Source: Hydrogenophaga sp.
Lineage (GTDB): Bacteria > Pseudomonadota > Gammaproteobacteria > Burkholderiales > Burkholderiaceae_C
Direction of reading: 5' to 3'
Assembly (NCBI RefSeq): GCF_018780075.1
Contig: NZ_JADMKB010000043.1
Coordinates: 1-61,570, forward strand
DNA length: 61,570 nt
Below are positions 11,450 to 19,480 of the stretch, in pieces (position 1 is the first letter of the stretch; the number at the start of each line of letters is the position of its first letter). The notes beneath the pieces are model-generated. The model was not told where the DNA came from, ran no database searches, and worked only from the letters and a program-made list of their open reading frames with translations. A program made the translations under genes and the position numbers.

Positions 11450-11626
11450 CTGTGTCTCCTGTTGGTGGGGTCCCAAAACAGTGAAACATGGCTCAAAAAG
11501 AGCGAATTGCGTGTTAACCCTCAGATCGAAATGGCGCTCTGAAACATTCTCAATTTGCGACAGGTGGCGGCGTCATTGGAAGGACGGGAAAAACGTTGAT
11601 TCAACAGCATTTTCTCCATTTCATGT

Positions 11627-11654
11627 GGCATTCAATGCATAGGGAATGAATGCC
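11627..11654. promoter_or_regulatory. Inverted repeat GGCATTCA-N12-TGAATGCC
   Basis: A perfect 8-base inverted repeat with a 12-base spacer, about 240 bases before the aldehyde oxidoreductase operon. Its core ATTCA/TGAAT also occurs in the palindrome before the formate dehydrogenase genes (17661-17681), which suggests one regulator. Confidence 0.5.
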
Positions 11655-11667
11655 ATCGCCATGGCAT
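11650..11667. promoter_or_regulatory. Inverted repeat ATGCCAT-cgcc-ATGGCAT
   Basis: A perfect 7-base inverted repeat with a 4-base spacer, overlapping the end of the preceding palindrome by five bases. The two could be alternative binding sites or DNA hairpins. Confidence 0.4.
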
Positions 11668-11828
11668 TTCGTGGCGCCTGATTGGAGCGCTTAGTTGATT
11701 GAAATGCCTTGCGTTTCAACGGGCCATCGCAGCGTTCCTGGCGTTGTCTCAAACTGAGATTTTGTGGCCTCGCGGCGGTGGTTTGAGGGTTATCCCTGAC
11801 ATATGGGCCTACCTTCAGGTCAACAATC

Positions 11829-11848
11829 GTATGAACACATGGTCATAC
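11829..11848. promoter_or_regulatory. Inverted repeat GTATGA-N8-TCATAC
   Basis: A perfect 6-base inverted repeat 44 bases before aorA, in the likely leader or promoter. The same arms with a 4-base spacer occur before the OsmC gene at 22362-22377. Confidence 0.4.
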
Positions 11849-11891
11849 CTCTCCAGGGGCCGCGTGTGAAACCACAACCGGAGACCCACGC

Positions 11892-12368
11892 ATGCAAAAA
11901 ATCCTCCACATCAACCCGGACAAGTGCACCGGCTGCCTGCAGTGCGAAATGGCCTGCTCGTTCGAGAACTACGGCACTTACGCGACCTCGAAGTCGCGCA
12001 TCAAGGTGTTCGACTTCCACCACACCGGCAAGAAGGTGCCCTACACCTGCACGCAGTGCGACGAGGCCTGGTGCCTGCACGCCTGCCCGGTGGAGGCGAT
12101 CACGGTGGACAAGGTGACCGGCGCGAAAGTGGTGAACGAGACCACCTGCGTGGGCTGCAAGGTCTGCACCATCGCCTGCCCCTTCGGCACCATCAACTAC
12201 GTGCAGGAAACCGGCAAGGTCCAGAAGTGCGACCTCTGCGGCGGCGAACCGGCCTGCGCCGACGCCTGCCCGACGGCGGCCATCACCTTCGTGGACGCCA
12301 ACTGGACCGGCATCGACAAGATGAAGCAATGGGCCGACAAGCTGGGCAACCAGCCGTCCGCCGCCTAA
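11892..12368 (+). CDS. aorA: Polyferredoxin subunit of aldehyde oxidoreductase
   Basis: A 158-residue protein with 16 cysteines in four CxxCxxC(x3-4)C-type groups, the first being C12, C15, C18 and C22; enough for four [4Fe-4S] clusters. It resembles AorA of the Aromatoleum tungsten aldehyde oxidoreductase, the electron-carrying subunit that in that enzyme stacks into filaments. The ATG at 11892 has GGAGA nine bases upstream. It is first in a row with the tungsten subunit gene (27 bases downstream) and the FAD subunit gene. Other HycB/DmsB-type ferredoxin subunits look similar, but this neighbourhood decides the assignment. Confidence 0.85.
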   Translation: MQKILHINPDKCTGCLQCEMACSFENYGTYATSKSRIKVFDFHHTGKKVPYTCTQCDEAWCLHACPVEAITVDKVTGAKVVNETTCVGCKVCTIACPFGTINYVQETGKVQKCDLCGGEPACADACPTAAITFVDANWTGIDKMKQWADKLGNQPSAA

Positions 12369-12395
12369 CCCCCAACCCATTCAAGGAGCTTCAAC

Positions 12396-14243
12396 ATGTC
12401 TTGGGCTGGAAAAATCCTCCGCGTCAACCTGACCGCGGGCACCGTCAAGTCCGAACCGCTGAACACCGAGTGGGCGCGTGCCTACATCGGCTCGCGCGGG
12501 CTGGGCAGCAAATACCTGGTGAGTGAAGTCGACCCCAAGGTCGACCCGCTCTCGCCGGAGAACAAGATCATCTGGGCCACCGGCCCGCTGACCGGCACCA
12601 TGGCCTCCACCGGGGGCCGCTACACCGTCATCACCAAGGGCCCGCTGACCGGTGCCATCGCCTGCTCGAACTCGGGTGGCTACTGGGGCGCCGAGCTCAA
12701 GATGGCCGGCTGGGACATGATCATTTTCGAGGGCAAGAGCCCGAAGCCGGTCTACCTTTACATCAACGACGACGAGGTCGAGCTGCGCGACGCAGGCCAC
12801 CTCTGGGGCCAGAGCGTGTGGAAGACCGAGGAGGTGCTCAAGTCGAGCCTGCAGGACCCGCTGGTGCGCGTGTCGAGCATCGGCAAGGCCGGTGAAAACG
12901 GCGTGCTGTACGCGGCCGTGGTCAACGACCTGCACCGCGCGGCCGGCCGCTCGGGCGTGGGCGCCGTGATGGGCAGCAAGAACCTGAAGGCCATCGCTGT
13001 TCGCGGCACCAAGGGCGTGGGCAACATCCGCGATCCCAAGGCCTTCATGCAGGTCACCAAAGAGAAGAAAAAGATCCTGGCCGAGAACGCGGTCACGGGC
13101 CAGGGCCTGCCGGCCTACGGCACCCAGGTGCTGATGAACGTGATCAACGAGATGGGGGCCTTGCCCACGCGCAACCACCGCGACGTGCAGTTCGAAGGCG
13201 CAAAAGACATCTCGGCCGAAGCCATGGTCACGCCGCGCGCCACCGACGGCAAGAAGCACCTGGTGACCAACCAGGCCTGCTTCGGCTGCACCATCGCCTG
13301 CGGTCGCATCAGCAAGATGGACGAGGGCCACTTCACCGTGGCCAACAAGCCGCAGTACTGGGGCGCCAACGGCGGCCTGGAATACGAAGCGGCCTGGGCG
13401 CTGGGCGCCGCCAACGGCGTGAACGACCTCGAAGCGCTGCAATACGCCAACCTGCTGTGCAACGAAGAGGGCTTCGACCCGATCAGCTTTGGTGCCACCG
13501 TGGGCGCGGTGATGGAGCTGTACGAGATGGGCGTGCTCACCGCCGAGCAGCTCGGCATCGACGCCAAGTTCGGCTCGGCGCAGGCGCTGGCCCACTTCGC
13601 CGAGATCACCGCCAAGGGCGAAGGCTTCGGCAAGGAGATCGGCCAGGGCTCCAAACGCCTCACCGAAAAATACGGCCACCCCGACCTGTCCATGAGCGTG
13701 AAGGGCCAGGAGTTCCCGGCCTACGACGGCCGCGCCATCCAGGGCATCGGCCTGGCCTACGCCACCAGCAACCGTGGCGCCTGCCACCTGCGTGGCTACA
13801 CCATCGCTTCTGAAGTGCTGGGTATTCCGGTCAAGACCGATCCGGTCGAGAGCGAAGGCAAGCCGGAGCTGGTGAAGGCGTTCCAGGACGCCACCGCCGC
13901 GTTCGACTCGTCGGGCCTGTGCGTGTTCACGACCTTCGCCTGGGGCGTGGCCGATCTGGCGCCGCAGCTGCAGGCCGCGTGCAACGAAGAATTCACCACC
14001 GAAGAGCTGGAGAAGATCGGTGAGCGCATCTGGAACATGGAGCGCGAGTTCAACAACGCCGCCGGCTTCACCGCCAAGGACGACAACCTGCCGAAGCGCC
14101 TGCTCACCGAAGCGGCCAAGACCGGTGCTTCCAAGGGCATGGTCAGCAAGCTGCCCGAGATGCTGCCCAAGTACTACGCCGTTCGCGGCTGGGACCCGGA
14201 AGGCCGCCCGACCGCCGAGACCAAGACGCGCCTGAGCCTTTGA
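12396..14243 (+). CDS. aorB: Tungsten aldehyde ferredoxin oxidoreductase subunit
   Basis: A 615-residue enzyme of the AOR family, which binds a tungsten bis-pyranopterin and oxidises aldehydes to acids. The N-terminal part (GSRGLGSKYL near 33-42, ATGPLTGT near 61-68) is the pterin-binding AOR_N domain. The [4Fe-4S] ligands are C295, C298 and C302 (CFGCTIAC) and C509. AGGAG precedes the ATG at 12396. The length matches Aromatoleum AorB. Aldehyde range cannot be read from the sequence; aromatic and aliphatic aldehydes are both possible. Tungsten rather than molybdenum use is a family inference. No tungstate transporter is in the window. Confidence 0.9.
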   Translation: MSWAGKILRVNLTAGTVKSEPLNTEWARAYIGSRGLGSKYLVSEVDPKVDPLSPENKIIWATGPLTGTMASTGGRYTVITKGPLTGAIACSNSGGYWGAELKMAGWDMIIFEGKSPKPVYLYINDDEVELRDAGHLWGQSVWKTEEVLKSSLQDPLVRVSSIGKAGENGVLYAAVVNDLHRAAGRSGVGAVMGSKNLKAIAVRGTKGVGNIRDPKAFMQVTKEKKKILAENAVTGQGLPAYGTQVLMNVINEMGALPTRNHRDVQFEGAKDISAEAMVTPRATDGKKHLVTNQACFGCTIACGRISKMDEGHFTVANKPQYWGANGGLEYEAAWALGAANGVNDLEALQYANLLCNEEGFDPISFGATVGAVMELYEMGVLTAEQLGIDAKFGSAQALAHFAEITAKGEGFGKEIGQGSKRLTEKYGHPDLSMSVKGQEFPAYDGRAIQGIGLAYATSNRGACHLRGYTIASEVLGIPVKTDPVESEGKPELVKAFQDATAAFDSSGLCVFTTFAWGVADLAPQLQAACNEEFTTEELEKIGERIWNMEREFNNAAGFTAKDDNLPKRLLTEAAKTGASKGMVSKLPEMLPKYYAVRGWDPEGRPTAETKTRLSL

Positions 14244-14308
14244 TTCCGATTGGATAGAGTGGAGAAGCGGTCCCCTGCGGCCGCTTCTTCTTTTTGGAGA
14301 ACACGTTC

Positions 14309-15664
14309 ATGACCCACCACGTCATCCTCGGTGCCGGCCCGGCCGGTGTCATCGCGGCCGAGACCATCCGCAAGCACGCGCCCCACGACACGATCACCGT
14401 CGTCGGCGATGAAAATGAAGCGCCGTACTCGCGCATGGCGATCCCCTACCTGCTGATCGGCAAGGTCGGCGAAGACGGCACGCACCTGCGCCACACCGCG
14501 GGCCACTTCGACGCGTTGAACATCAAGGTCTTGCGCGGCGTGCGTGCCAAGCTGCTGGACTCGGTGAAACGTTGCATCGAGCTGAGCGACGGCAACACGC
14601 TGCACTTCGACACGCTGCTGATCGCGACCGGTTCCTCGCCCGCGACCCCGCCGATCCCTGGCATCCACGGCCCGGGTGTGCACAGCTGCTGGACGCTGGC
14701 CGATGCGCGCGCCATCGCCAACCTCGCGAAGCCCGGTGCCAAGGTGTTGCAGATGGGTGCGGGCTTCATCGGCTGCATCATCATGGAGTCGCTGCAGCAG
14801 CGCGGCGTGGAGCTGTCCGTCGTCGAGATGGGCGACCGCATGGTGCCGCGCATGATGGGCCCCACGGCCGGCGGCATGATCAAGGACTGGTGCCAGAAGA
14901 AGGGCGTCAAGGTCTACACCGGCGCCAGGGTCGAGGCCATCGAGCGCGGCAACGGCGCCGAGCCGGGCCTGCTGGGCAAGATCGCGCAGGCGGTGGGCCT
15001 CGGCTCGCCGGCCGTGCCCGGCGGCAAGATGCGGGTGCGCCTGTCCACCGGCGAGACGCTGGAGGCCGACCTGGTCATCAGCGCCACCGGCGTCAAGCCC
15101 AACATCGGCTTCCTGGAAAACAGCGGCGTGCGCTGCCTGGTGGGCGTGCTCACCGACGAGCACCTGCAGACCAACGTGCCCGGCATCTACGCGGCCGGCG
15201 ACTGTGCCGAGGCCTTTGACAAGGTCTCGGGCAGAACCATCGTGAGCGCGATCCAGCCCAACGCCGCCGAACAGGCGCGCGTGGCCGCGCTCAACATGGT
15301 GGGCCAGACCGCCGAGCTGATGGGCGTGACCCAGATCAACGTGCTCGACACGCTGGGCCTGATCTCCACCAGCTTCGGCAACTGGGAAGGCCTGCCCGGC
15401 GGGCAGCACGTGGAGCTGACCGATGAGAAGGCCGGCCGCCACCTGAGCCTGCAGTTCAAGGACGACCGCCTGGTCGGTTGCAACAGCGTGGGCTGGACGG
15501 ACCACGTGGGCGTGATGCGCGGCCTGGTCGAGGGGCAGGTCAAGCTGGGCGAGTGGAAAGACCGGCTCATGGACGACCCCACGAAACTGATGGACGCCTA
15601 CCTGTCGGCGGCACAGGGGCAAGGCCACTGGAACGGCGCGACAGACGACCGCCGGCGTGCATGA
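14309..15664 (+). CDS. aorC: FAD-dependent NAD reductase subunit of AOR
   Basis: A 451-residue pyridine nucleotide-disulfide oxidoreductase fold protein. FAD-binding G8-x-G10-x2-G13 opens the protein (HHVILGAGPAG) and a second dinucleotide motif (MGAGFIG) lies near residue 150. The C-terminal part ends in helices unlike those of NADH oxidases. In Aromatoleum, AorC passes electrons from the aldehyde oxidoreductase to NAD. The ATG at 14309 is preceded by GGAGA; a TTG 15 bases upstream is less likely. It follows the catalytic gene by 65 bases, with a GCGGTC...GGCCGC hairpin-like stretch between. Confidence 0.85.
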   Translation: MTHHVILGAGPAGVIAAETIRKHAPHDTITVVGDENEAPYSRMAIPYLLIGKVGEDGTHLRHTAGHFDALNIKVLRGVRAKLLDSVKRCIELSDGNTLHFDTLLIATGSSPATPPIPGIHGPGVHSCWTLADARAIANLAKPGAKVLQMGAGFIGCIIMESLQQRGVELSVVEMGDRMVPRMMGPTAGGMIKDWCQKKGVKVYTGARVEAIERGNGAEPGLLGKIAQAVGLGSPAVPGGKMRVRLSTGETLEADLVISATGVKPNIGFLENSGVRCLVGVLTDEHLQTNVPGIYAAGDCAEAFDKVSGRTIVSAIQPNAAEQARVAALNMVGQTAELMGVTQINVLDTLGLISTSFGNWEGLPGGQHVELTDEKAGRHLSLQFKDDRLVGCNSVGWTDHVGVMRGLVEGQVKLGEWKDRLMDDPTKLMDAYLSAAQGQGHWNGATDDRRRA

Positions 15665-15669
15665 CTCTG

Positions 15670-15740
15670 CCCCCACGCTCCGCCGCTGCGCGGGTCGCTG
15701 CCCCCCGAGGGGGCTGATCCGCCTTGGGGCGGCCCGGCGG
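15670..15740 (+). repeat. 3'-end repeat, copy 5 (divergent)
   Basis: Begins six bases after the aorC stop. It keeps the C-run, the CCGCTGCGCGG hairpin and the six-C/five-G hairpin but has a different tail (CCGCCTTGGGGCGGCCCGGCGG). It thus represents a third subtype. Confidence 0.7.
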
Positions 15741-15767
15741 CGGATCGATCGCTACACAATCCCCACC

Positions 15768-16022
15768 ATGCGCATCACTTTCAAACTCTTCGCCACGCTC
15801 ACCGACTACCTGCCGCCCGAGGCGCGGCGCAGCAACGTCCTTGAACTGGACGTGAGTCCGGACGCGCCGATCAGCCAGATCATCGAGCCCTTCGGCCTGC
15901 CGCCGAAGCTGGTGCACCTGGTGCTGGTCAATGGCAAGTACGTCGAGCCGGACAAGCGCATGAGCACCACGCTGAGCGAAGGCGACGCGCTGGCGATCTG
16001 GCCGCCGATCGCGGGCGGGTGA
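15768..16022 (+). CDS. MoaD/ThiS-like sulfur carrier
   Basis: An 84-residue ubiquitin-like protein ending in Gly-Gly (IAGG), the tail that is activated as thiocarboxylate by MoeB-type enzymes. MoaD proteins give the sulfur for the dithiolene of the pyranopterin. A dedicated MoaD copy inside AOR operons suggests supply of cofactor to this enzyme. The ATG at 15768 gives the standard length; the open frame extends upstream through the repeat element without sense. Ribosome site is weak. Confidence 0.85.
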   Translation: MRITFKLFATLTDYLPPEARRSNVLELDVSPDAPISQIIEPFGLPPKLVHLVLVNGKYVEPDKRMSTTLSEGDALAIWPPIAGG

Positions 16023-16031
16023 CAGTGAGGC

Positions 16032-16113
16032 ACCCCCGCCGCGCTGCGCGCGACCCCCTCAAGGGGGCAACGCGGTGCGACCTGGCGAAGCCAGTTCCGC
16101 CGCGTTCTGGGTT
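16032..16113 (+). repeat. 3'-end repeat, copy 6 (type A)
   Basis: Starts nine bases after the MoaD-like stop. C-run with CCGCGCTGCGCGCG, CCCCCTCAAGGGGG hairpin, CAACGC, GCGAAGCCAGTTCC and GCGTTCTGGG tail. Confidence 0.85.
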
Positions 16114-16163
16114 GGGCCACTTCGGCCGTTTCGGCTTGTGGTTCGGGTCGCGGTTTCCCTGAC

Positions 16164-16466
16164 ATGCAATCGAGTTACGCCGAGCGTTTTGAGCGCGACA
16201 TGGGCTGCACCGAGGACGAGTGGCTGCGCTGGTTGCCGGCTGCGGTGGGAGACGGCCGACCGTGGCGTGTGGAGGGTGCCTCGGCAATGGTCGAGATTCC
16301 GCCCGGCTCGCTGCAATTGCGCTGGCAGGTGATGCCGCCGCGCGTGATCGCGCTCATGCGCATGCCAGTGCTGCGCGTGAGTTTCGTGTTCGTGGGGCTG
16401 GACGCTGAGCAGCGGTATGCGTTCATGAAGCGCTTTGATCTCTACATGCAGCGCGGTGGAGGGTAG
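16164..16466 (+). CDS. Small conserved-looking protein of the AOR locus
   Basis: A 100-residue protein not recognised by family. It has an acidic, tryptophan-rich N-terminal half (DEWLRWLPAA near 18-27), a central segment rich in beta-forming residues (QLRWQVMPPR) and a hydrophobic strand RVSFVFVGL followed by an amphipathic helix. There is no signal peptide, no cysteine pair and no membrane helix. Its placement between the MoaD-like gene and the LysR gene, both on the same strand, suggests a role in aldehyde oxidoreductase maturation or cofactor delivery; this is inference from position only. Codon use looks like that of its neighbours, which supports a real gene. Confidence 0.65.
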   Translation: MQSSYAERFERDMGCTEDEWLRWLPAAVGDGRPWRVEGASAMVEIPPGSLQLRWQVMPPRVIALMRMPVLRVSFVFVGLDAEQRYAFMKRFDLYMQRGGG

Positions 16467-16476
16467 ATCGGAACAC

Positions 16477-16540
16477 CTCCCGCGCCGCTTCGCGTCACGC
16501 CCCTCAAGGGGGCGGCACTGGCCGTCCGGCGGAGCCTCTC
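16477..16540 (+). repeat. 3'-end repeat, copy 7 (type B, truncated)
   Basis: Starts about ten bases after the stop of the small unknown gene. It has CGCGCCGCTTCGCGTCA, the CCCCTCAAGGGGGC hairpin and GGCACTGGCCGTCCGGCGGAGCC, then loses the family pattern. Confidence 0.8.
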
Positions 16541-16685
16541 GGTCACACCACGTGCTCCGGGAGAAACCCCGGGCCGCTGCTGCCTTGCGCCGTGCTTTGT
16601 GATGGCGTGTTTGTTCCATGGGCTTTTGCGGTGACCGGGTGATAGGCTGTGGCCCACTTCGGGAACACCTGCCCCGCACCACCCC

Positions 16686-17642
16686 ATGAACCTGCTCACC
16701 TCCCTGCGCTACCTGGTCGCGCTGCACGACCACCGCCACTTCGAGCGCGCGGCCAAGGCGTGTCACATCACGCAACCGGCACTGTCCAACGCCCTGCGCG
16801 CGCTGGAGCGCGAGATGGGCACGCCCATCGTGCACCGGGGCCGAACCTATTCCGGCCTCACGCCCGAAGGCGAGCAGGTGCTCGCGAGCGCGCGCCGCAT
16901 GCTGCGCGAACACGAGATGCTGCAGCAGGCACTGGCCAGCCAGGCCGACCGGCCGGTGGGGCGGCTGCGCCTGGGTGTGGTGCCGTCGGCGGTGCCGGTG
17001 GCCACACGGTTCTGCGCGCGCTTGCAGGCCCGCCACCCGGGGGTGGCGCCGGTCGTGCTGTCGCTGCCCTCGGCCGACATCGAGGCCGGGTTGAAAGAGC
17101 TGACGCTGGACCTGGGGCTGGGGTTTCTGGAGCGCGTGAACCCGCGCACCAGCGGCTTTCAGGTGCTCGCCCAGTACCAGGAGCACCATTACCTGGTGTC
17201 CAGCGCCCCCCGGTCGCCGCGCGCCAAAGGGCCGGCCGGCGCCAGCCGCATGGGCGAGCCCGTGCCCTGGAGCGAGGCGGCGCAGCAGCCGCTGTGCCTG
17301 CTCACGCCCGACATGCACAACCGCAGCGTGGTGGACGCGGCGTTCGCGCGCGCCGGGGCCGTGGCGCAGCCGGTGATGGAGACCAACTCGGTGTTCGCGC
17401 TGGCGCTCGCCGTGCGCTCCGGCAGCCTGTCCAGCGTCATGCCCGGGTCGCTGGTGGCCAGCCTGCGCGACCAGCCGGGGCTGAGCTTTCGGCCGCTGGT
17501 GCGGCCCGAGGTGCAAACGCCCGTGGGCTTTCTGACGCGCAAGAACGTGGCACCCACGCGCGCGCTGGAGGCCGCGCTCGCCCTGGCCAAGGACGCCGAC
17601 TGGCGCGCCGAGCTGGCGACCTTGAGCGGCGCCCTGAACTGA
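16686..17642 (+). CDS. LysR-type regulator
   Basis: A 318-residue LysR family regulator. The N-terminal winged helix (about 3-62) reads FERAAKACHITQPALSNALRALE; the C-terminal part is the two-lobed effector domain. LysR proteins next to formate dehydrogenase genes, such as FdsR of Cupriavidus, control them in response to formate, and this one lies 92 bases upstream of the formate dehydrogenase pair on the same strand. A palindrome in that gap fits the LysR T-N11-A rule. The gene may also control the aldehyde oxidoreductase operon just upstream. Confidence 0.85.
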   Translation: MNLLTSLRYLVALHDHRHFERAAKACHITQPALSNALRALEREMGTPIVHRGRTYSGLTPEGEQVLASARRMLREHEMLQQALASQADRPVGRLRLGVVPSAVPVATRFCARLQARHPGVAPVVLSLPSADIEAGLKELTLDLGLGFLERVNPRTSGFQVLAQYQEHHYLVSSAPRSPRAKGPAGASRMGEPVPWSEAAQQPLCLLTPDMHNRSVVDAAFARAGAVAQPVMETNSVFALALAVRSGSLSSVMPGSLVASLRDQPGLSFRPLVRPEVQTPVGFLTRKNVAPTRALEAALALAKDADWRAELATLSGALN

Positions 17643-17660
17643 CGCGCCCGTGAACGCGGG

Positions 17661-17681
17661 TTCATTCAGGCATTGAATGAA
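17661..17681. promoter_or_regulatory. LysR-type box TTCATTCA-N5-TGAATGAA
   Basis: A perfect 8-base inverted repeat with a 5-base spacer that includes ATTCA-N5-TGAAT and so obeys the T-N11-A LysR rule. It lies 19 bases after the LysR stop and 54 bases before the formate dehydrogenase start. Confidence 0.6.
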
Positions 17682-17734
17682 CCCATGTGGCAAAGCAATT
17701 TGACGCGGAGGGCGGCCCGCGACACAGTGCGGGA

Positions 17735-19480
17735 ATGAGCAACCCCAGCTTCCGCACCATTCCCATCGCCCCGGCCTCGTCCCTGAAGCCCGACGGCCAC
17801 CGCAAGGGCATGAAGGCCCGCGCCCACCTCAAGGGCCGCCAGGCAACCCCTGCTGCCATCGAGGCCGTGCGTGCGCTGATCGGCGCCCCGCCCGCCGACG
17901 GCCACCGGCGCGACCTGCTGATCGAGCACTTGCACGCCATCAACGACGCCCACCATGGACTGCCCGAGGCCCTGATCGTGGCGCTCGCGGCCGAGATGCG
18001 ACTGCCCGTGGTGGAGGTGTTCGAGGTCGCGAGCTTCTACCACCACTTCGAGGTCTTGCGCGAGGGCGACACGCCCGCCGGGCTGACCGTGCGCGTGTGC
18101 GACGGGCTGAGCTGCAGCCTGGCCGGCGCCAGCGACCTGCTGGCGAAGCTGCCCGCCTTGCTGGGCCAGGCGGTGCGCGTGATCCCCGCGCCCTGTGTGG
18201 GCCGCTGCGAGCAGGCACCGGCGGTGCAGGTCGGTCAGCGCGCGGTGGCGAGGGCCACGCCGGACACGGTGGTGGCTTGTGCGGCGATGCCGGACGAAAC
18301 CCCCGCCGCACCACACCCCGACTTTGTGGGATACGCCGCCTACCGCGCCGGTGGTGGCTACCAGCTGGCTGCTGCGGTTGCACGCGGCGAACGGGACCCC
18401 GAGGACCTGATCAAGGCCATGGAAGACTCGGGCCTGCGCGGCCTGGGTGGCGCGGGGTTTCCGGCGGGGCGCAAGTGGCGCATCGTGCGCGGCTTCGCGG
18501 GGCCGCGCCTGATGGCGGTGAACATCGACGAGGGCGAGCCCGGCACCTTCAAGGACCGCCATCACATGGAACGCGACGCGCACCGTTTTCTCGAAGGCGT
18601 GCTGATCGCCGCCTCGGTGGTCGGCATCGACGCGGTCTACCTGTACCTGCGCGACGAATACCACGACTGCCGTCGCCTGTTGCAGGCCGAGCTGGCCGCG
18701 CTGCAAGCCGACCCGCCGTGTGCGCTGCCGCGCATCGAGCTGCGACGCGGCGCGGGCGCCTACATCTGCGGTGAAGAGTCGGCCATGATCGAAAGCATCG
18801 AAGGCAAACGCGGCGAGCCGCGCATGCGACCGCCCTACATCGCCGAGGTGGGCCTGTTCGGCCGGCCCACGCTGGAGCACAACTTCGAAACCCTGTACTG
18901 GGTGCGCGACATCCTGGAGCGCGGCCCCGGCTGGTTTGCTTCGCAAGGGCGCCATGGCCGCCAAGGCCTGCGCAGCTTCAGCGTGAGCGGGCGCGTGCGC
19001 GAACCCGGCGTCAAGCTGGCGCCCGCCGGCATCACCCTGCGCGAACTGATCGCCGAACACTGCGGTGGCATGGCCGAAGGGCACGAGCTGTACGCCTACC
19101 TGCCCGGTGGCGCGAGCGGCGGCATCCTGCCCGCGAGCATGGCCGACATCCCGCTCGACTTCGACACGCTGCAGCCGCACGGCTGCTTCATCGGCTCGGC
19201 CGCCGTGGTCGTGCTCGGTCATCAGGATCGCGTGCGCGACGCGGCGCTCAACACCCTGCGGTTTTTCGAGCACGAAAGCTGCGGCCAGTGCACGCCGTGT
19301 CGCGTCGGCACGGCCAAGTCCGTGAAGCTGATGGAGGCCGATACCTGGGACGTCGACACCCTCAATGACCTGTGCGAGGTCATGGGCGACGCCTCGATCT
19401 GCGGCCTGGGCCAGGCCGCGCCGAACCCGATCCGCTCGGTGCTCAAACACTTCGCCCACGAAGTGGGGGGTGCCGCATGA
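17735..19480 (+). CDS. NAD-linked formate dehydrogenase beta subunit (NuoE-NuoF fusion)
   Basis: A 581-residue fusion. Residues about 40-190 are NuoE/FdsG-like with a [2Fe-2S] site (CDGLSC and CVGRC). The rest is NuoF/FdsB-like: GGAGFPAGRKW for NADH/FMN binding, GEPGTFKD, and a [4Fe-4S] site ESCGQCTPCR plus a distal CGLGQ cysteine. The fusion and length match the beta subunit of FDH1 of Methylorubrum extorquens, a W-containing enzyme, rather than the separate FdsG and FdsB of molybdenum enzymes. The ATG at 17735 fits the family; a GTG 48 bases upstream is an alternative. The stop overlaps the alpha subunit ATG by four bases (ATGA). Confidence 0.9.
   Translation: MSNPSFRTIPIAPASSLKPDGHRKGMKARAHLKGRQATPAAIEAVRALIGAPPADGHRRDLLIEHLHAINDAHHGLPEALIVALAAEMRLPVVEVFEVASFYHHFEVLREGDTPAGLTVRVCDGLSCSLAGASDLLAKLPALLGQAVRVIPAPCVGRCEQAPAVQVGQRAVARATPDTVVACAAMPDETPAAPHPDFVGYAAYRAGGGYQLAAAVARGERDPEDLIKAMEDSGLRGLGGAGFPAGRKWRIVRGFAGPRLMAVNIDEGEPGTFKDRHHMERDAHRFLEGVLIAASVVGIDAVYLYLRDEYHDCRRLLQAELAALQADPPCALPRIELRRGAGAYICGEESAMIESIEGKRGEPRMRPPYIAEVGLFGRPTLEHNFETLYWVRDILERGPGWFASQGRHGRQGLRSFSVSGRVREPGVKLAPAGITLRELIAEHCGGMAEGHELYAYLPGGASGGILPASMADIPLDFDTLQPHGCFIGSAAVVVLGHQDRVRDAALNTLRFFEHESCGQCTPCRVGTAKSVKLMEADTWDVDTLNDLCEVMGDASICGLGQAAPNPIRSVLKHFAHEVGGAA

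Larger units (their letters stand above)
11450..11891. other. Divergent control region, hydroxylase / AOR operons
   Basis: A 442-base stretch with no gene seen and a locally lower GC content than the flanking genes. It holds several inverted repeats (listed separately), a partial copy of the 3575 palindrome at 11546-11562, and two direct repeats TGAAACAT (in 11482-11492 and 11540-11548). Promoters for both operons must lie here, but no clear -35/-10 pair or properly spaced sigma-54 element was found. Confidence 0.6.

Noticed and set aside
11620..11690. TGGCATTCAATGCA and TGGCGCCTGATTGG as sigma-54 promoters for the AOR operon
   Set aside because: The distances between GG and GC are eight bases or end in GA, not the needed ten bases with GC.
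11700..11891. Possible molybdenum or tungsten cofactor riboswitch before aorA
   Set aside because: Hairpins are present, but the conserved Moco/Tuco RNA core could not be matched by eye. A covariance model search would decide.
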